Below are positions 43,911 through 52,273 of a DNA stretch of 64,000 nucleotides, piece after piece. Made by a program: the position numbers and the translations under genes. Where the stretch lies: contig JAEXIT010000017.1 in assembly GCA_023446155.1 (NCBI GenBank), positions 558,001 through 622,000 on the forward strand, given 5' to 3'. The DNA is from Bacteroidota bacterium (GTDB lineage: Bacteria > Bacteroidota > Bacteroidia > Flavobacteriales > Flavobacteriaceae). The notes under the pieces are model-generated. The model did not search any database. It saw nothing but the letters and a program-made list of their open reading frames with translations, and had not been told where the DNA came from. How positions within the stretch are numbered: the first letter of the stretch is position 1; every line of letters starts with the position of its first letter.

Positions 43911-44363
43911 TTAGCGTACTTTTTTGATACGATCCAGATCGCGTTTGTTGTCACGGTCTTTGATAGTCTCTCGTTTGTCGAAATTTTTCTTACCACGGCA
44001 AAGCGCGATGTCCAGTTTGGCCAATCCTTTTTCGTTGGTGAACAAGCGAAGTGGAATAATGGTAAGCCCTTTGTTCTGCATGCTTTTTAAAAGACTTTTC
44101 AGTTCTTTTTTGTTCATCAGTAGCTTTCGCTCGCTTTTGGCTTTATGGTTGTAGTGTGTACCGTACAGGTATTCTTCAATATGCGAGTTGATCACAAACA
44201 GTTCATGGCCGTGGAATTCGCAGAAACTCTCGGCTATAGAGGCTTTTCCCAGGCGAATCGATTTGATCTCCGTTCCGGTTAATACGATTCCCGCGGTATA
44301 CTTTTCGAGTATCTCATAATCGAATTTCGCTCTCTTGTTAAGTATGTTAACTGTTTTTTGCAT
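43911..44363 (-). CDS. smpB: SsrA-binding protein SmpB
   Basis: 150 residues from ATG 44363. The core NKRAKFDYEILEKYTAGIVLTGTEIKSIRLGKASI, EYLYGTHYNH and the basic C-terminal tail (KKNFDKRETIKDRDNKRDLDRIKKVR) are diagnostic. It binds tmRNA for rescue of stalled ribosomes. A longer in-frame reading to 44411 adds 16 Cys/Phe-rich residues and crosses a -7 box, so it is rejected. Confidence 0.95.
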   Translation of the reverse strand: MQKTVNILNKRAKFDYEILEKYTAGIVLTGTEIKSIRLGKASIAESFCEFHGHELFVINSHIEEYLYGTHYNHKAKSERKLLMNKKELKSLLKSMQNKGLTIIPLRLFTNEKGLAKLDIALCRGKKNFDKRETIKDRDNKRDLDRIKKVR

Positions 44364-44370
44364 AGGACGG

Positions 44371-44378
44371 CAAATGTA
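44371..44378 (-). promoter_or_regulatory. -7 box TACATTTG for smpB
   Basis: CAAATGTA on the plus strand reads TACATTTG on the minus strand, 7 nt upstream of the ATG. Transcription would begin about 4 nt before the start codon, a nearly leaderless mRNA. No -33 TTG was seen. Confidence 0.45.
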
Positions 44379-44477
44379 AGAACAAAAAGCGAATCGTAAA
44401 AATTTTGTCATTCCAATTACTGATGAAAAAGTTTTTGTACTATGATTTTTATCAGTTTTTACGCGTAATTATGCGGC

Positions 44478-44485
44478 TACTTTTG
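44478..44485 (+). promoter_or_regulatory. -7 box TACTTTTG for the OmpW gene
   Basis: An exact TAnnTTTG match, 23 nt before the ATG at 44509. The expected -33 position holds only TTT. Confidence 0.45.
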
Positions 44486-44508
44486 TCCTGTAATAATTAA
44501 CCGATTAA

Positions 44509-45207
44509 ATGATGAAAAAAGTAACCTTATTAGCAGCAATGGTATTGTTTTTTGGTGCGAATGTAATGCAGGCACAAGAAACGCAGACAAAATATAAAAC
44601 CGAAGATTTCAAAAGATGGCAGGTTCGCGTACGGGGTGTCGGTGTGGTGCCGAACGAAAGTGCCGATATCAGTACTATAGGTGGTGATGCTTCGATTTCG
44701 AATACAATTATTCCGGAACTGGATTTCTCGTATTTCTTTACTAAAAATTTCGCCGTGGAATTGATTCTAGGAACGTCAAAACACGATGTACATACGGTAG
44801 GTTCTGATATTTCTGCGGTGGGCGGACCAACAAAAGCGAATGTCGATTTGGGTTCCGTACGTTTATTGCCACCGACATTGATGGCACAGTACCATTTTTA
44901 TCCAATGAACGAAAAGGTGTTTAAACCGTATGTGGGTGCCGGACTAAATTACACCTTCTTTTATGATGTAAAAGCCGGAAATACGGTGAAAGATGTCAAA
45001 TACGACAACGCATTAGGTTATGCAGTTCAGGCAGGTTTTGACCTTATGGTGACTGATAAGTTCTTTATCAATGCCGATGTAAAACGATTATTCTTGAAAA
45101 CAGATGTCACTGTGGATGCTTCCAATTTAGCCGATGGCTTGAGTATCCCGGCGGATGTTAAAATAAATCCATGGTTATTAGGGTTAGGGGTTGGAATGAA
45201 ATTCTAG
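44509..45207 (+). CDS. OmpW-family outer-membrane protein
   Basis: 232 residues with a signal peptide (MMKKVTLLAAMVLFFGANVMQAQ). The mature chain matches OmpW: KRWQVRVRGVGVVP, IPELDFSYFFTKNFAVELILGTSKH, VRLLPPTLMAQYHFYPMNEKVFKPYVGAGLNYT, and a C-terminal strand ending in Phe. It forms an eight-stranded barrel that passes small hydrophobic molecules. Two ATGs in tandem give the same product but one residue. A terminator follows. Confidence 0.92.
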   Translation: MMKKVTLLAAMVLFFGANVMQAQETQTKYKTEDFKRWQVRVRGVGVVPNESADISTIGGDASISNTIIPELDFSYFFTKNFAVELILGTSKHDVHTVGSDISAVGGPTKANVDLGSVRLLPPTLMAQYHFYPMNEKVFKPYVGAGLNYTFFYDVKAGNTVKDVKYDNALGYAVQAGFDLMVTDKFFINADVKRLFLKTDVTVDASNLADGLSIPADVKINPWLLGLGVGMKF

Positions 45208-45234
45208 TCCATGGTTTAGTGGTTTTTTGATAAG

Positions 45235-45263
45235 AAAGGTTGCCAATTGGCAACCTTTTTCTC
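45235..45263. terminator. Bidirectional terminator after ompW
   Basis: AAAGGTTGCCAA / TTGGCAACCTTT is a perfect 24-nt palindrome (45235-45258) with a T run on the right. It lies between two converging genes. Confidence 0.88.
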
Positions 45264-45265
45264 GT

Positions 45266-45748
45266 TTAAAACTGTAGCAAATAATCGGTAACGTTATCAC
45301 CTTTAATCACGACGAGGTATAAGTTTCCGAATACACTTTCGTCTATTTCTTTGTATTTCGACTGACCAATCAACGCGTTGACAAAACCGGGAATGGAATT
45401 GCTATGTCCCACAATGAGCACATTTTTTCCTAAGGTTTCCTTTTTAAATTTCAGAACGTCGAGCTCTTTATGATTGTATACGATGATGTTCTTATGATTT
45501 CGGTTGGCAGTTGGCAGAGCGGTTTGTTGGGTGCGCTTGTATATGGTGGCATAGACGGCATCAAAAGGAATATTTTGTAAAATACGATCCCAGTTTGCAG
45601 CACGCTCGAGACCTTTTTCAGACAGATTGGTGTCTTTTGACGAATCGGCTTTTTCGGCATGACGGATTAAAAAATAGGAGGTCGTAACTTCTTGTGCGTG
45701 GAATACCTGTGCCATGATCAGGAAAAAAATAAATAGTAAATTTTTCAT
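45266..45748 (-). CDS. Secreted histidine-phosphatase-family protein
   Basis: 160 residues from ATG 45748 with a signal peptide (MKNLLFIFFLIMAQVFHAQ). The catalytic YFLIRHAEKADSSK (RHG motif written RHAE), the RTQQTALPTA segment, and the second His in VLIVGHSNSIPGFVNAL are all present. It is a phosphoglycerate-mutase-like phosphatase acting outside the cytosol; the substrate is unknown. An upstream ATG at 45778 would add 10 residues ahead of the signal peptide and is disfavoured. Confidence 0.88.
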   Translation of the reverse strand: MKNLLFIFFLIMAQVFHAQEVTTSYFLIRHAEKADSSKDTNLSEKGLERAANWDRILQNIPFDAVYATIYKRTQQTALPTANRNHKNIIVYNHKELDVLKFKKETLGKNVLIVGHSNSIPGFVNALIGQSKYKEIDESVFGNLYLVVIKGDNVTDYLLQF

Positions 45749-45810
45749 TTTAGCATCTTTAGTGCTTAAAGGTAACATTATTTTACAAAACCAGTAGTAG
45801 TAAGGGTTTG

Positions 45811-45842
45811 TTGTTTTTTATTGTTGTTTTTGAATATTTTTG
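45811..45842 (+). promoter_or_regulatory. Probable promoter of the S8 peptidase gene
   Basis: TTG at 45811-45813, a 21-nt spacer and TATTTTTG at 45835-45842. The surrounding region (45779-45914) is very A/T rich and holds nothing else I recognise. Confidence 0.4.
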
Positions 45843-45914
45843 TTATAAATATTTTGTTTTTGTGTTAAAAATATTGTTATTTTTAGAAAATGTAATCCCA
45901 AAAACAGTTAAATA

Positions 45915-47438
45915 ATGAAAAAAAATTATGTTGTAGTGGCACTGCTGAGTGTGGTGCTTTTTTCGGCCTGTTCTAAAGATGAAGATCGCTATTCGGGTGC
46001 CAACCAATCCGGGCAGGAGTTATTTCAAAAAGATACCCTGTCGAAAGCAGTGATCAATTCCCGAATTGATCAAATCAGTAATGAAAAAGGATCGTTTCAT
46101 TGGAAAGATGCTGGCTATCAGATGTTATGGAGTGCCATTATCCGCGGAAATAACGCCGTTACCATTGGATATGGCGTGAATGCCGACGATTTCGACAGTC
46201 ACAAATCCGGGAAAGGACGTGAAATTAAAGCCCGTTTGAAAAGTATTATCCTGGCATCTGAAAAAGCATCCGAAAAAGATGTGATTTTCAATGAGGATAA
46301 TGATTTGAATAATATGGATGTGGTGATTAAAAAGCGCGAAACATTGGAAGCGTTATTAAAAGAACAACATATCCGTTATATCGAACCCGCCAATTACCGT
46401 TATTTTGACGTAATCGATGCCCGTCCGGTTTATGGACCAGAAGTAAGCTCCAGTTCGGGTTGTGGTTTTTCATCGGCTACCATTGCAACAGCCGATTATA
46501 CAACGGTGACGCCGAATGCTCGTGTGCCGTGGAATTTCTATAAACACAATATTCCGGGTGCCTGGAATTACAGTACCGGAAGCGGGATAACCATTGGGGT
46601 TGTCGACACCGGGTTGTCGCCTCAACAAAGTCTGATGGGAACCAGTTTTAATTCGGGAGCTTCATCCGGTAGAACCGTACAACGTTTTGGTGTTTATGTG
46701 GATTCGATCTGGCCATGGTCGTCAGGATTTGATGGTCCGGATGATCAATGCGGACACGGAACCAGTATGGCATCAGTGGCAACTGCACCGAGAAACAACA
46801 GCGGATTACCGGTGGGTGTGGCCTATAATGCCAGTCTGATTACCTATAGAGCGGCTTCTAATGTGGTTTTGGACGGTTATCATGAGCAGGAAGGAGTGAA
46901 GTTGGCTTTTACCGCTTTAGGAAATAACAACAATGTTAAGATCATTTCGATGTCGATGGGACATATCATTTCGGTTGGAAAAATTGAAGATGGGGTACGA
47001 TATGCTTATAGCAAAGGAAAACTGATTTTCTGTGCTGGTGGAACATCTACTAGCTTTACCAATTTTGCCGGTGTGATTTTCCCGGCTTCGATGAGCGAAG
47101 CGGTTGCTGTAACCGGTGTTAAGGAGGGAACTACTTTCCAGGAATGCGACGTGTGCCATAAAGGTGGTAAAATCGACTTTACAATTGTAATGGAACGAGC
47201 AGGAACGAATAACAATGTTCCGGTATTGAGCTACTACAACAATCAGGCGAATTACGTAGGCGGATCGTCGGTGGCGACAGCGACAACAGCGGGTATTGCA
47301 GCGTTGGTTTGGGCTAAAAACCCGGGTTGGACACGCGATCAGGTGTTGACTAAAATGAAACAGTCATCAACGTTTTATCCGACTAAAAATGCCAATTTCG
47401 GACACGGAAATATCAATGCACAGCTAGCCGTGCAATAA
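45915..47438 (+). CDS. Subtilisin-like (S8) serine peptidase lipoprotein
   Basis: 507 residues with a lipoprotein signal (VVLFSAC, Cys about residue 19). An inhibitor-I9-like propeptide appears around residues 120-165, ending with RYIEPAN. The catalytic triad is D231 in GVVDTGLS, H281 in CGHGTSMAS, and S452 in GGSSVATATTAG. At the oxyanion position the usual AAGN reads CAGGTS (about 373-378), so the Asn seems replaced by Gly. There is no T9SS domain, so lipid anchoring is the likely fate. A terminator and palindromic repeat follow. Confidence 0.88.
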   Translation: MKKNYVVVALLSVVLFSACSKDEDRYSGANQSGQELFQKDTLSKAVINSRIDQISNEKGSFHWKDAGYQMLWSAIIRGNNAVTIGYGVNADDFDSHKSGKGREIKARLKSIILASEKASEKDVIFNEDNDLNNMDVVIKKRETLEALLKEQHIRYIEPANYRYFDVIDARPVYGPEVSSSSGCGFSSATIATADYTTVTPNARVPWNFYKHNIPGAWNYSTGSGITIGVVDTGLSPQQSLMGTSFNSGASSGRTVQRFGVYVDSIWPWSSGFDGPDDQCGHGTSMASVATAPRNNSGLPVGVAYNASLITYRAASNVVLDGYHEQEGVKLAFTALGNNNNVKIISMSMGHIISVGKIEDGVRYAYSKGKLIFCAGGTSTSFTNFAGVIFPASMSEAVAVTGVKEGTTFQECDVCHKGGKIDFTIVMERAGTNNNVPVLSYYNNQANYVGGSSVATATTAGIAALVWAKNPGWTRDQVLTKMKQSSTFYPTKNANFGHGNINAQLAVQ

Positions 47439-47455
47439 TTCAAGTATGATCAAAT

Positions 47456-47492
47456 AAAAATGGTTGCCGGTGAAAACAGGCAACCATTTTTT
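47456..47492. terminator. Bidirectional terminator after the S8 peptidase gene
   Basis: AAAAATGGTTGCC (47456-47468) pairs with GGCAACCATTTTT (47479-47491), a 13-bp stem with A and T tails. It lies 17 nt after the stop and just before palindromic repeat copy 2. Confidence 0.88.
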
Positions 47493-47495
47493 ATT

Positions 47496-47531
47496 CATAC
47501 CTGACAGGTTTCCAAAACCTGTCAGGTTATG
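47496..47531. repeat. Dispersed palindromic repeat, copy 2
   Basis: ACCTGACAGGTTT (47499-47511) pairs with AAACCTGTCAGGT (47515-47527), with CC in the loop. The flanks CAT and ATG extend the symmetry with one unpaired A. It has the same core as the copies at 33646 and 54226 and lies between two converging genes. Confidence 0.85.
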
Positions 47532-47538
47532 AAGTTTT

Positions 47539-48090
47539 TTATTTTTTATTGAGTAAAGAATACACATAACTATCCAGATATTGACCGTTCCAGTAGGTAT
47601 CTTCTTTAAAATGGCCTTCGCGGATAAAATTATTTTTTTCCAGTAATTTCCAGGAAGCAAAATTTTCCGGAGCGGTAATGGCTTCAATGGAATGTAGTTT
47701 TAGGTCATTAAAACCATAATCGATAACTCTTTTCAGCGCTTCCTGCATGATTCCTTTCCCATGATAATCGGGCGACAACATATAACCGATTTCGGCACGG
47801 TGGTTTTCCGGTTTTGGTCGGAAGTAACCGATAAGACCAATTAGAATATCGTCTTCTTTAAAAGTAATGCCCCAGTTAACACATTCGTTGTTCAACCGTA
47901 GGTCATTCATATAATTGATATGCGCAATGGCATCGTCGATCGTTTTGGGTAACTCCCGCGGGATATATTGCATCGTTTCGGGATTGGAACGAAGTTCGAA
48001 CATCTGTTCGGCATCTGTTTCAACAATTTGACGCAATCGCAGGCGCTCTGTTTCCAGAATCGGAAAAGGGGAGAAATTCAAATGGAGCAT
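47539..48090 (-). CDS. GNAT acetyltransferase, RimJ/RimL type
   Basis: 183 residues from ATG 48090. ILETERLRLRQIVETDAEQMFELRSNPE, the acetyl-CoA loop SPDYHGKGIMQEALKRVIDYGF, and the C-terminal ENFASWKLLEKNNFIREGHFKEDTYWNGQYLDSYVYSLL are typical for RimJ/RimL-type enzymes acting on protein or amino acid amines. ATG 48111 is an alternative start seven codons upstream. Single gene. Confidence 0.9.
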   Translation of the reverse strand: MLHLNFSPFPILETERLRLRQIVETDAEQMFELRSNPETMQYIPRELPKTIDDAIAHINYMNDLRLNNECVNWGITFKEDDILIGLIGYFRPKPENHRAEIGYMLSPDYHGKGIMQEALKRVIDYGFNDLKLHSIEAITAPENFASWKLLEKNNFIREGHFKEDTYWNGQYLDSYVYSLLNKK

Positions 48091-48148
48091 AGTATCAGAA
48101 TTAAAAATCAATTAAAAGTATAAAAACTTTTGATTCAAAAAACGGATT

Positions 48149-50428
48149 TTAGCGCAACATTGAAAAATGTCCTTTGATAACTCTTCCGTTGTCAAACGTT
48201 ACCGTAAACCAATAATCGGTTGAGGGCAACTCGCGACCGTTGTATTTTCCATTCCAGCCACTGCCGTTTCCTTTAAAAAAGTAAAGTAATTTTCCGTAGC
48301 GGTCAAAAATAGCCACCTGTGCAGTGGGATAACGGTTGAGGTACGGAATGCGCCATACGTCGTTATAGCCATCACCGTTAGGTGTGAAAAAACGCGGATA
48401 ATCCAATACAAAAAAGGTTTTGGTCGTGATACCACATTCTTTTTTGTCTTTTACCGTTACGGTGTATTCACCGGAATCCAGATTGGTAAAAGTAGGCGAT
48501 GATTGGAAATGAACACCGTCGAGCGAAAATTCGTAATCGCCAATTCCCTGATAGTTTACCGTAGCAGTGTTTTGTCCGGATTGAAAATCGTCTACCGCAA
48601 CCGATAGGATGGTAGCCGGTGCCGAAGCAACTACGGTAAAGGTTTTGATCACGAAACAACCGTCGGAATTGGTAATTTTTACGCTAAAGGTACCTGCTTG
48701 AGCCACAGTAATATGCTGGCCGGTTTGCGTCGGATCGTTATTCCATTCGTAGGTAAATCCTGCCGGAGCATAAAGAGATACTAAGGTATTCGGACAAATG
48801 ATTTTGGTTTCGTCCTGAATATTCGAACCGTTAAAATTGTTTACAACCAACGAAACGGGAGCAATGCCGTAGCAATCGGAACCGTTTACCACGCGGGCAT
48901 AAATCGTAGTACTAGTAGTATTATATGGAGAACTTAGAGGGTTGACTAATAAAAGCGCATCGTTTGCAGAAGCGAAATACTGAACCGTAGCGCCTGCCGG
49001 TAGGCCGGTAAATAGGGCTGTCATCGCATTCAGATCGAAATCGGCTTTACCGTCGCCATCGTTATCACATTCGCTTTGTGGACCAATTGGAGTAATGGTA
49101 TTGTTTACAATCTGAAGGGTTACCGTTGCATAATCCACACAACCGTACTGGTTTTCAACACGGGCAACAACGGTATTGCTATTGTTGTATGAGTAGTCGT
49201 CCGGATTGGTGATCAGATTGGTTTGTGCCTGAGCATTGGCTAATGTTGGATAAAAAGCCACACTAAGATTAGTGCCTCCAGCAGTAATGGTAGGATTGGC
49301 AAGTGTCAGATTAAATTTTGTTGGTCCGCTTGGAGCCGTACATTGAATTAAAGTAGCGTCGTTTGCCGTTACCGGAGCATATTCGATAGTGACTTGGCTA
49401 TTGGAGGTACAACTTCCGCCAGCCGAAGTAATGGTGGTTTCCACACGGTAGGTTCCCGCAGCGGTTACATTATAAATCGGATTGGTGGCACCGGTAATGG
49501 CACCGTTAGCATCAAACCACTGATAGCTTACATTATTCCCCGTTACCGTTGCATCCAATGGATAATTACTTCCGGAACATAATGGATTTCCGGTAGCAAT
49601 AAGTCGGTCCGGACCTAAATCGGTCGCAATATTAAAACTACCACCTTTTAGGAAAATCGCCGAATCGTAATATTGATTCCCTTGATCGGCAATAACCATT
49701 TTGATATGATAGGTTACACCGGGCGTAACGGTTGCCTCCGCTCGTAAAGTTTGCGTCTGACCGTTGTAATTGGTCGGGCTGTTCACATCATTAAAGCCAC
49801 CAAAATACTGTGGATTTGCCTGCGGACAAATGGTTCCCGGTCCGCGAACGGTGGTTACTTTCACCGGAATATTGGTTCCCGGTACTACCGCCAGGTTTTG
49901 ATATTGTGGGGTTGTCGCTTCGCGTAATAAAAAAGCAAAACCATCCGAGTAATTACATTGGTTAGCACTCGGATTGGTTAAGTATTGTTCGGATGCAAAG
50001 ACATAGTCAAAGCTCATTTTATTGGAAATCGGTACAAAATCAAACTCCAAAACAGTGGCATTAATCGTATTGTGTTCGTTAATAGCCTGTTCCAAATCCG
50101 GATCGCCGAGCCAGCTGGCTGGTCCTTCACTAAGGATAGAAGAATTCGGGCCTACTGCCGATATGGCTTTTCCAGTGGTGATAATTACACCGTCGTTAAA
50201 AGGAAAACCATTATAACCCTGGAAATAACCGTAACTTTTGGCGCCATCCGAAAAGGTGTATCCATTGATTGCAATATTGGAAACCTGTGCACAAGAACTG
50301 TTGAAAAGTTTGTCGAGAACGAGTTGATCATCGGTGAAATTTTCAGTTACCTGTATGTATTGTGCCCATATTGTTGTGGAAAATAACAATAAAATTGCTG
50401 TAAAAAAACGGGAGATCTGTACCTGCAT
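48149..50428 (-). CDS. T9SS-exported protein with choice-of-anchor L and type B C-terminal domain
   Basis: 759 residues with a signal peptide (FFTAILLLFSTTIWAQ). An N-terminal region (about 20-270) matches the choice-of-anchor L type: ITTGKAISAVGPNSSILSEG and MSFDYVFASEQY. Ig/PKD-like repeats follow, with Cys-rich strands. The C-terminal 80 residues are a T9SS type B sorting domain: FFTPNGDGYNDVWRIPYL, VAIFDRYGKLLYFFKGNGSGWNGKYNGRELPSTDYWFTV. It should be carried across the outer membrane and fixed on the surface, as gliding-motility-associated adhesins are. Confidence 0.92.
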   Translation of the reverse strand: MQVQISRFFTAILLLFSTTIWAQYIQVTENFTDDQLVLDKLFNSSCAQVSNIAINGYTFSDGAKSYGYFQGYNGFPFNDGVIITTGKAISAVGPNSSILSEGPASWLGDPDLEQAINEHNTINATVLEFDFVPISNKMSFDYVFASEQYLTNPSANQCNYSDGFAFLLREATTPQYQNLAVVPGTNIPVKVTTVRGPGTICPQANPQYFGGFNDVNSPTNYNGQTQTLRAEATVTPGVTYHIKMVIADQGNQYYDSAIFLKGGSFNIATDLGPDRLIATGNPLCSGSNYPLDATVTGNNVSYQWFDANGAITGATNPIYNVTAAGTYRVETTITSAGGSCTSNSQVTIEYAPVTANDATLIQCTAPSGPTKFNLTLANPTITAGGTNLSVAFYPTLANAQAQTNLITNPDDYSYNNSNTVVARVENQYGCVDYATVTLQIVNNTITPIGPQSECDNDGDGKADFDLNAMTALFTGLPAGATVQYFASANDALLLVNPLSSPYNTTSTTIYARVVNGSDCYGIAPVSLVVNNFNGSNIQDETKIICPNTLVSLYAPAGFTYEWNNDPTQTGQHITVAQAGTFSVKITNSDGCFVIKTFTVVASAPATILSVAVDDFQSGQNTATVNYQGIGDYEFSLDGVHFQSSPTFTNLDSGEYTVTVKDKKECGITTKTFFVLDYPRFFTPNGDGYNDVWRIPYLNRYPTAQVAIFDRYGKLLYFFKGNGSGWNGKYNGRELPSTDYWFTVTFDNGRVIKGHFSMLR

Positions 50429-50444
50429 AATGCCTGCAAAGATA

Positions 50445-51284
50445 CTACAAATCTCGTTTTTTCAGAATTTTATACGATATTAACATAAAAATAACGGTCC
50501 AGATCAGCACGATTGTTACGTCACCAAAATGTACACTATAGTCTTTTGCCATGTCCTGACCACTAATGGTACTGCTCAAATTCTTGATTACAGAAAGTCG
50601 GGTGAAAGGCTCTTTGATTAGATTACCCATCGATTCCAAAGGAAAAAACTGACTTACTTGTTGGTAGATATCCGTATCTTTAAAAAACTTCCAGCGCATT
50701 AATCCGATGGCAATGTTTTCTAAAATGCTCCATAATAGTAGGAAACCAAGCGCAAATGCCGAACGTTTTACCAGGATACCCAATAACAAACAGAACGAGA
50801 AAAAAGCGGTTAATTTCAGGAAGTAGGCGAATAGATATTCCATATCCGAAAAGACAATACCAAATTCGTTATAGGACGAATAACTATAGCCTAAAATAAG
50901 CGACATGATAAATACAAAAACAGTCGATCCAAGAGCAAAAAGCAATACCGTCAGGAATTTAGACTGGATAAATTCTTTTTTACTCAAACCATCGATGAGG
51001 TTTTGTTTTAACGTACCGTAGCTGTATTCATTTGCCATCATGGAAACGATTACAATGGCCAGAAAAAGTTTAAAAATGGCCGCAATCCAGGTATTAAAAT
51101 GCCAGATAAAAGGGAAATTAAAGATGCCTTGTTCGGCAATATGCAGTCTGAAATTTCCAAATTCGAATTTGATGGCTGCGATTAAGGCGATAAACGATAA
51201 TAAAATAAAATAGGAAAGGATCAGTACTTTACTGGCTCTGTTTTTCCATAGTTTTTGAAGTTCGATTTCTATAAGACGTTTCAT
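50445..51284 (-). CDS. ABC-2-type membrane permease
   Basis: 279 residues with six hydrophobic segments and a large extracytosolic loop after the first helix. EYSYGTLKQNLIDGLSKKEFIQSKF (about 95-119) is the typical ABC-2 amphipathic element after helix 2. It is the membrane partner of the ATPase 25 nt upstream. The substrate is unknown. Confidence 0.86.
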   Translation of the reverse strand: MKRLIEIELQKLWKNRASKVLILSYFILLSFIALIAAIKFEFGNFRLHIAEQGIFNFPFIWHFNTWIAAIFKLFLAIVIVSMMANEYSYGTLKQNLIDGLSKKEFIQSKFLTVLLFALGSTVFVFIMSLILGYSYSSYNEFGIVFSDMEYLFAYFLKLTAFFSFCLLLGILVKRSAFALGFLLLWSILENIAIGLMRWKFFKDTDIYQQVSQFFPLESMGNLIKEPFTRLSVIKNLSSTISGQDMAKDYSVHFGDVTIVLIWTVIFMLISYKILKKRDL

Positions 51285-51309
51285 AAGGTGCGATTGAGAT
51301 TGATGCGGA

Positions 51310-52206
51310 TTACTGTTTGCTGGTTAATTGTAAAAACTGTTCTTCGAGACTGTGTTTGCGTTTTACCAGATGATTCAGGACAATATTGTGCTGAAACAGA
51401 AAACGATTGAGTTCCGAAGCTTCCAATGGCGTTTTGAGGTAGACCAGCAATTTGCCTTCTTCTTCTTCAATTTTATCAATAGCATTAAGGTTTTTTAGCG
51501 CCGATTTTAGAATTTCGTGATTGTCGGACTGCAATTCAAAAAAGCCTTCGTTCGAAATAATACCATCAACGGTACCGGTATACAGGATTTCGCCTTTGCG
51601 AAGTACGACCACATGCGAGCATACTTTTTCGACTTCGTCTAACAGGTGGGAAGCCAGTAAAATTGTGGTACCTAATGAAGCAATATGCCGGATGATATCG
51701 CGGATCTGACGAATTCCCTGCGGATCCAATCCGTTGGTTGGTTCGTCCAGAATCAGGATTTCCGGATCGTTTAAAAGTGCCGAGGCAATGGCCAGACGTT
51801 GTTTCATTCCTAACGAAAAAGTCCTGAATTTGCTGTCTTTTCGTTCGTAAAGACCTACAACTTCCAGTTTTTCCTGTACTTTATCATAGGTAACACCTTT
51901 GATTTTGCATACCAGTTTTAGGTTTTCCTCAGCGGTTAAATACGGATAGAAATTGGGACGCTCGATAATGGCGCCAACTTTTTTCAGCGCATGATGGGTG
52001 TCTAGTTTGCCGTCGAACCAGGTATAATTTCCGGAGGTTTTGTTCACCACATTCAGGATAATACCCAATGTAGTGGATTTTCCACTACCGTTCGGACCTA
52101 AAATGCCATATACATTTCCTTTTTTGATCTCGAAAGACACATTTTTTACGGCATGTACATTTCCGAACCTTTTATCTAAATTTTGAATAGTAAGGATTGT
52201 TTCCAA
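51310..52206 (-). CDS. ABC-2 exporter ATP-binding protein
   Basis: 298 residues starting at TTG 52206 (ETILTIQNLDKRFGNVHAVKNVSFEIKKG). Walker A GPNGSGKST (about 36-44), the FSLGMKQRLAIASALL signature, Walker B ILILDEPTNGLDPQG and the H-loop ASHLLDE are all present, and the C-terminal domain matches CcmA/NatA-type ATPases. No in-frame ATG exists before Walker A; a much longer reading to 52434 would overlap the neighbouring gene and has no family support. It pairs with the permease downstream. Confidence 0.88.
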   Translation of the reverse strand: METILTIQNLDKRFGNVHAVKNVSFEIKKGNVYGILGPNGSGKSTTLGIILNVVNKTSGNYTWFDGKLDTHHALKKVGAIIERPNFYPYLTAEENLKLVCKIKGVTYDKVQEKLEVVGLYERKDSKFRTFSLGMKQRLAIASALLNDPEILILDEPTNGLDPQGIRQIRDIIRHIASLGTTILLASHLLDEVEKVCSHVVVLRKGEILYTGTVDGIISNEGFFELQSDNHEILKSALKNLNAIDKIEEEEGKLLVYLKTPLEASELNRFLFQHNIVLNHLVKRKHSLEEQFLQLTSKQ

Positions 52207-52273
52207 AGTATAATTTTTTGATTGATAAAATATATGACGACTCACCAATCGATTTGTTACGACAAAAATAAAA

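Noticed and set aside
44364..44411. N-terminal extension of smpB
   Set aside because: The extra residues are not found in SmpB and the region contains the -7 box.
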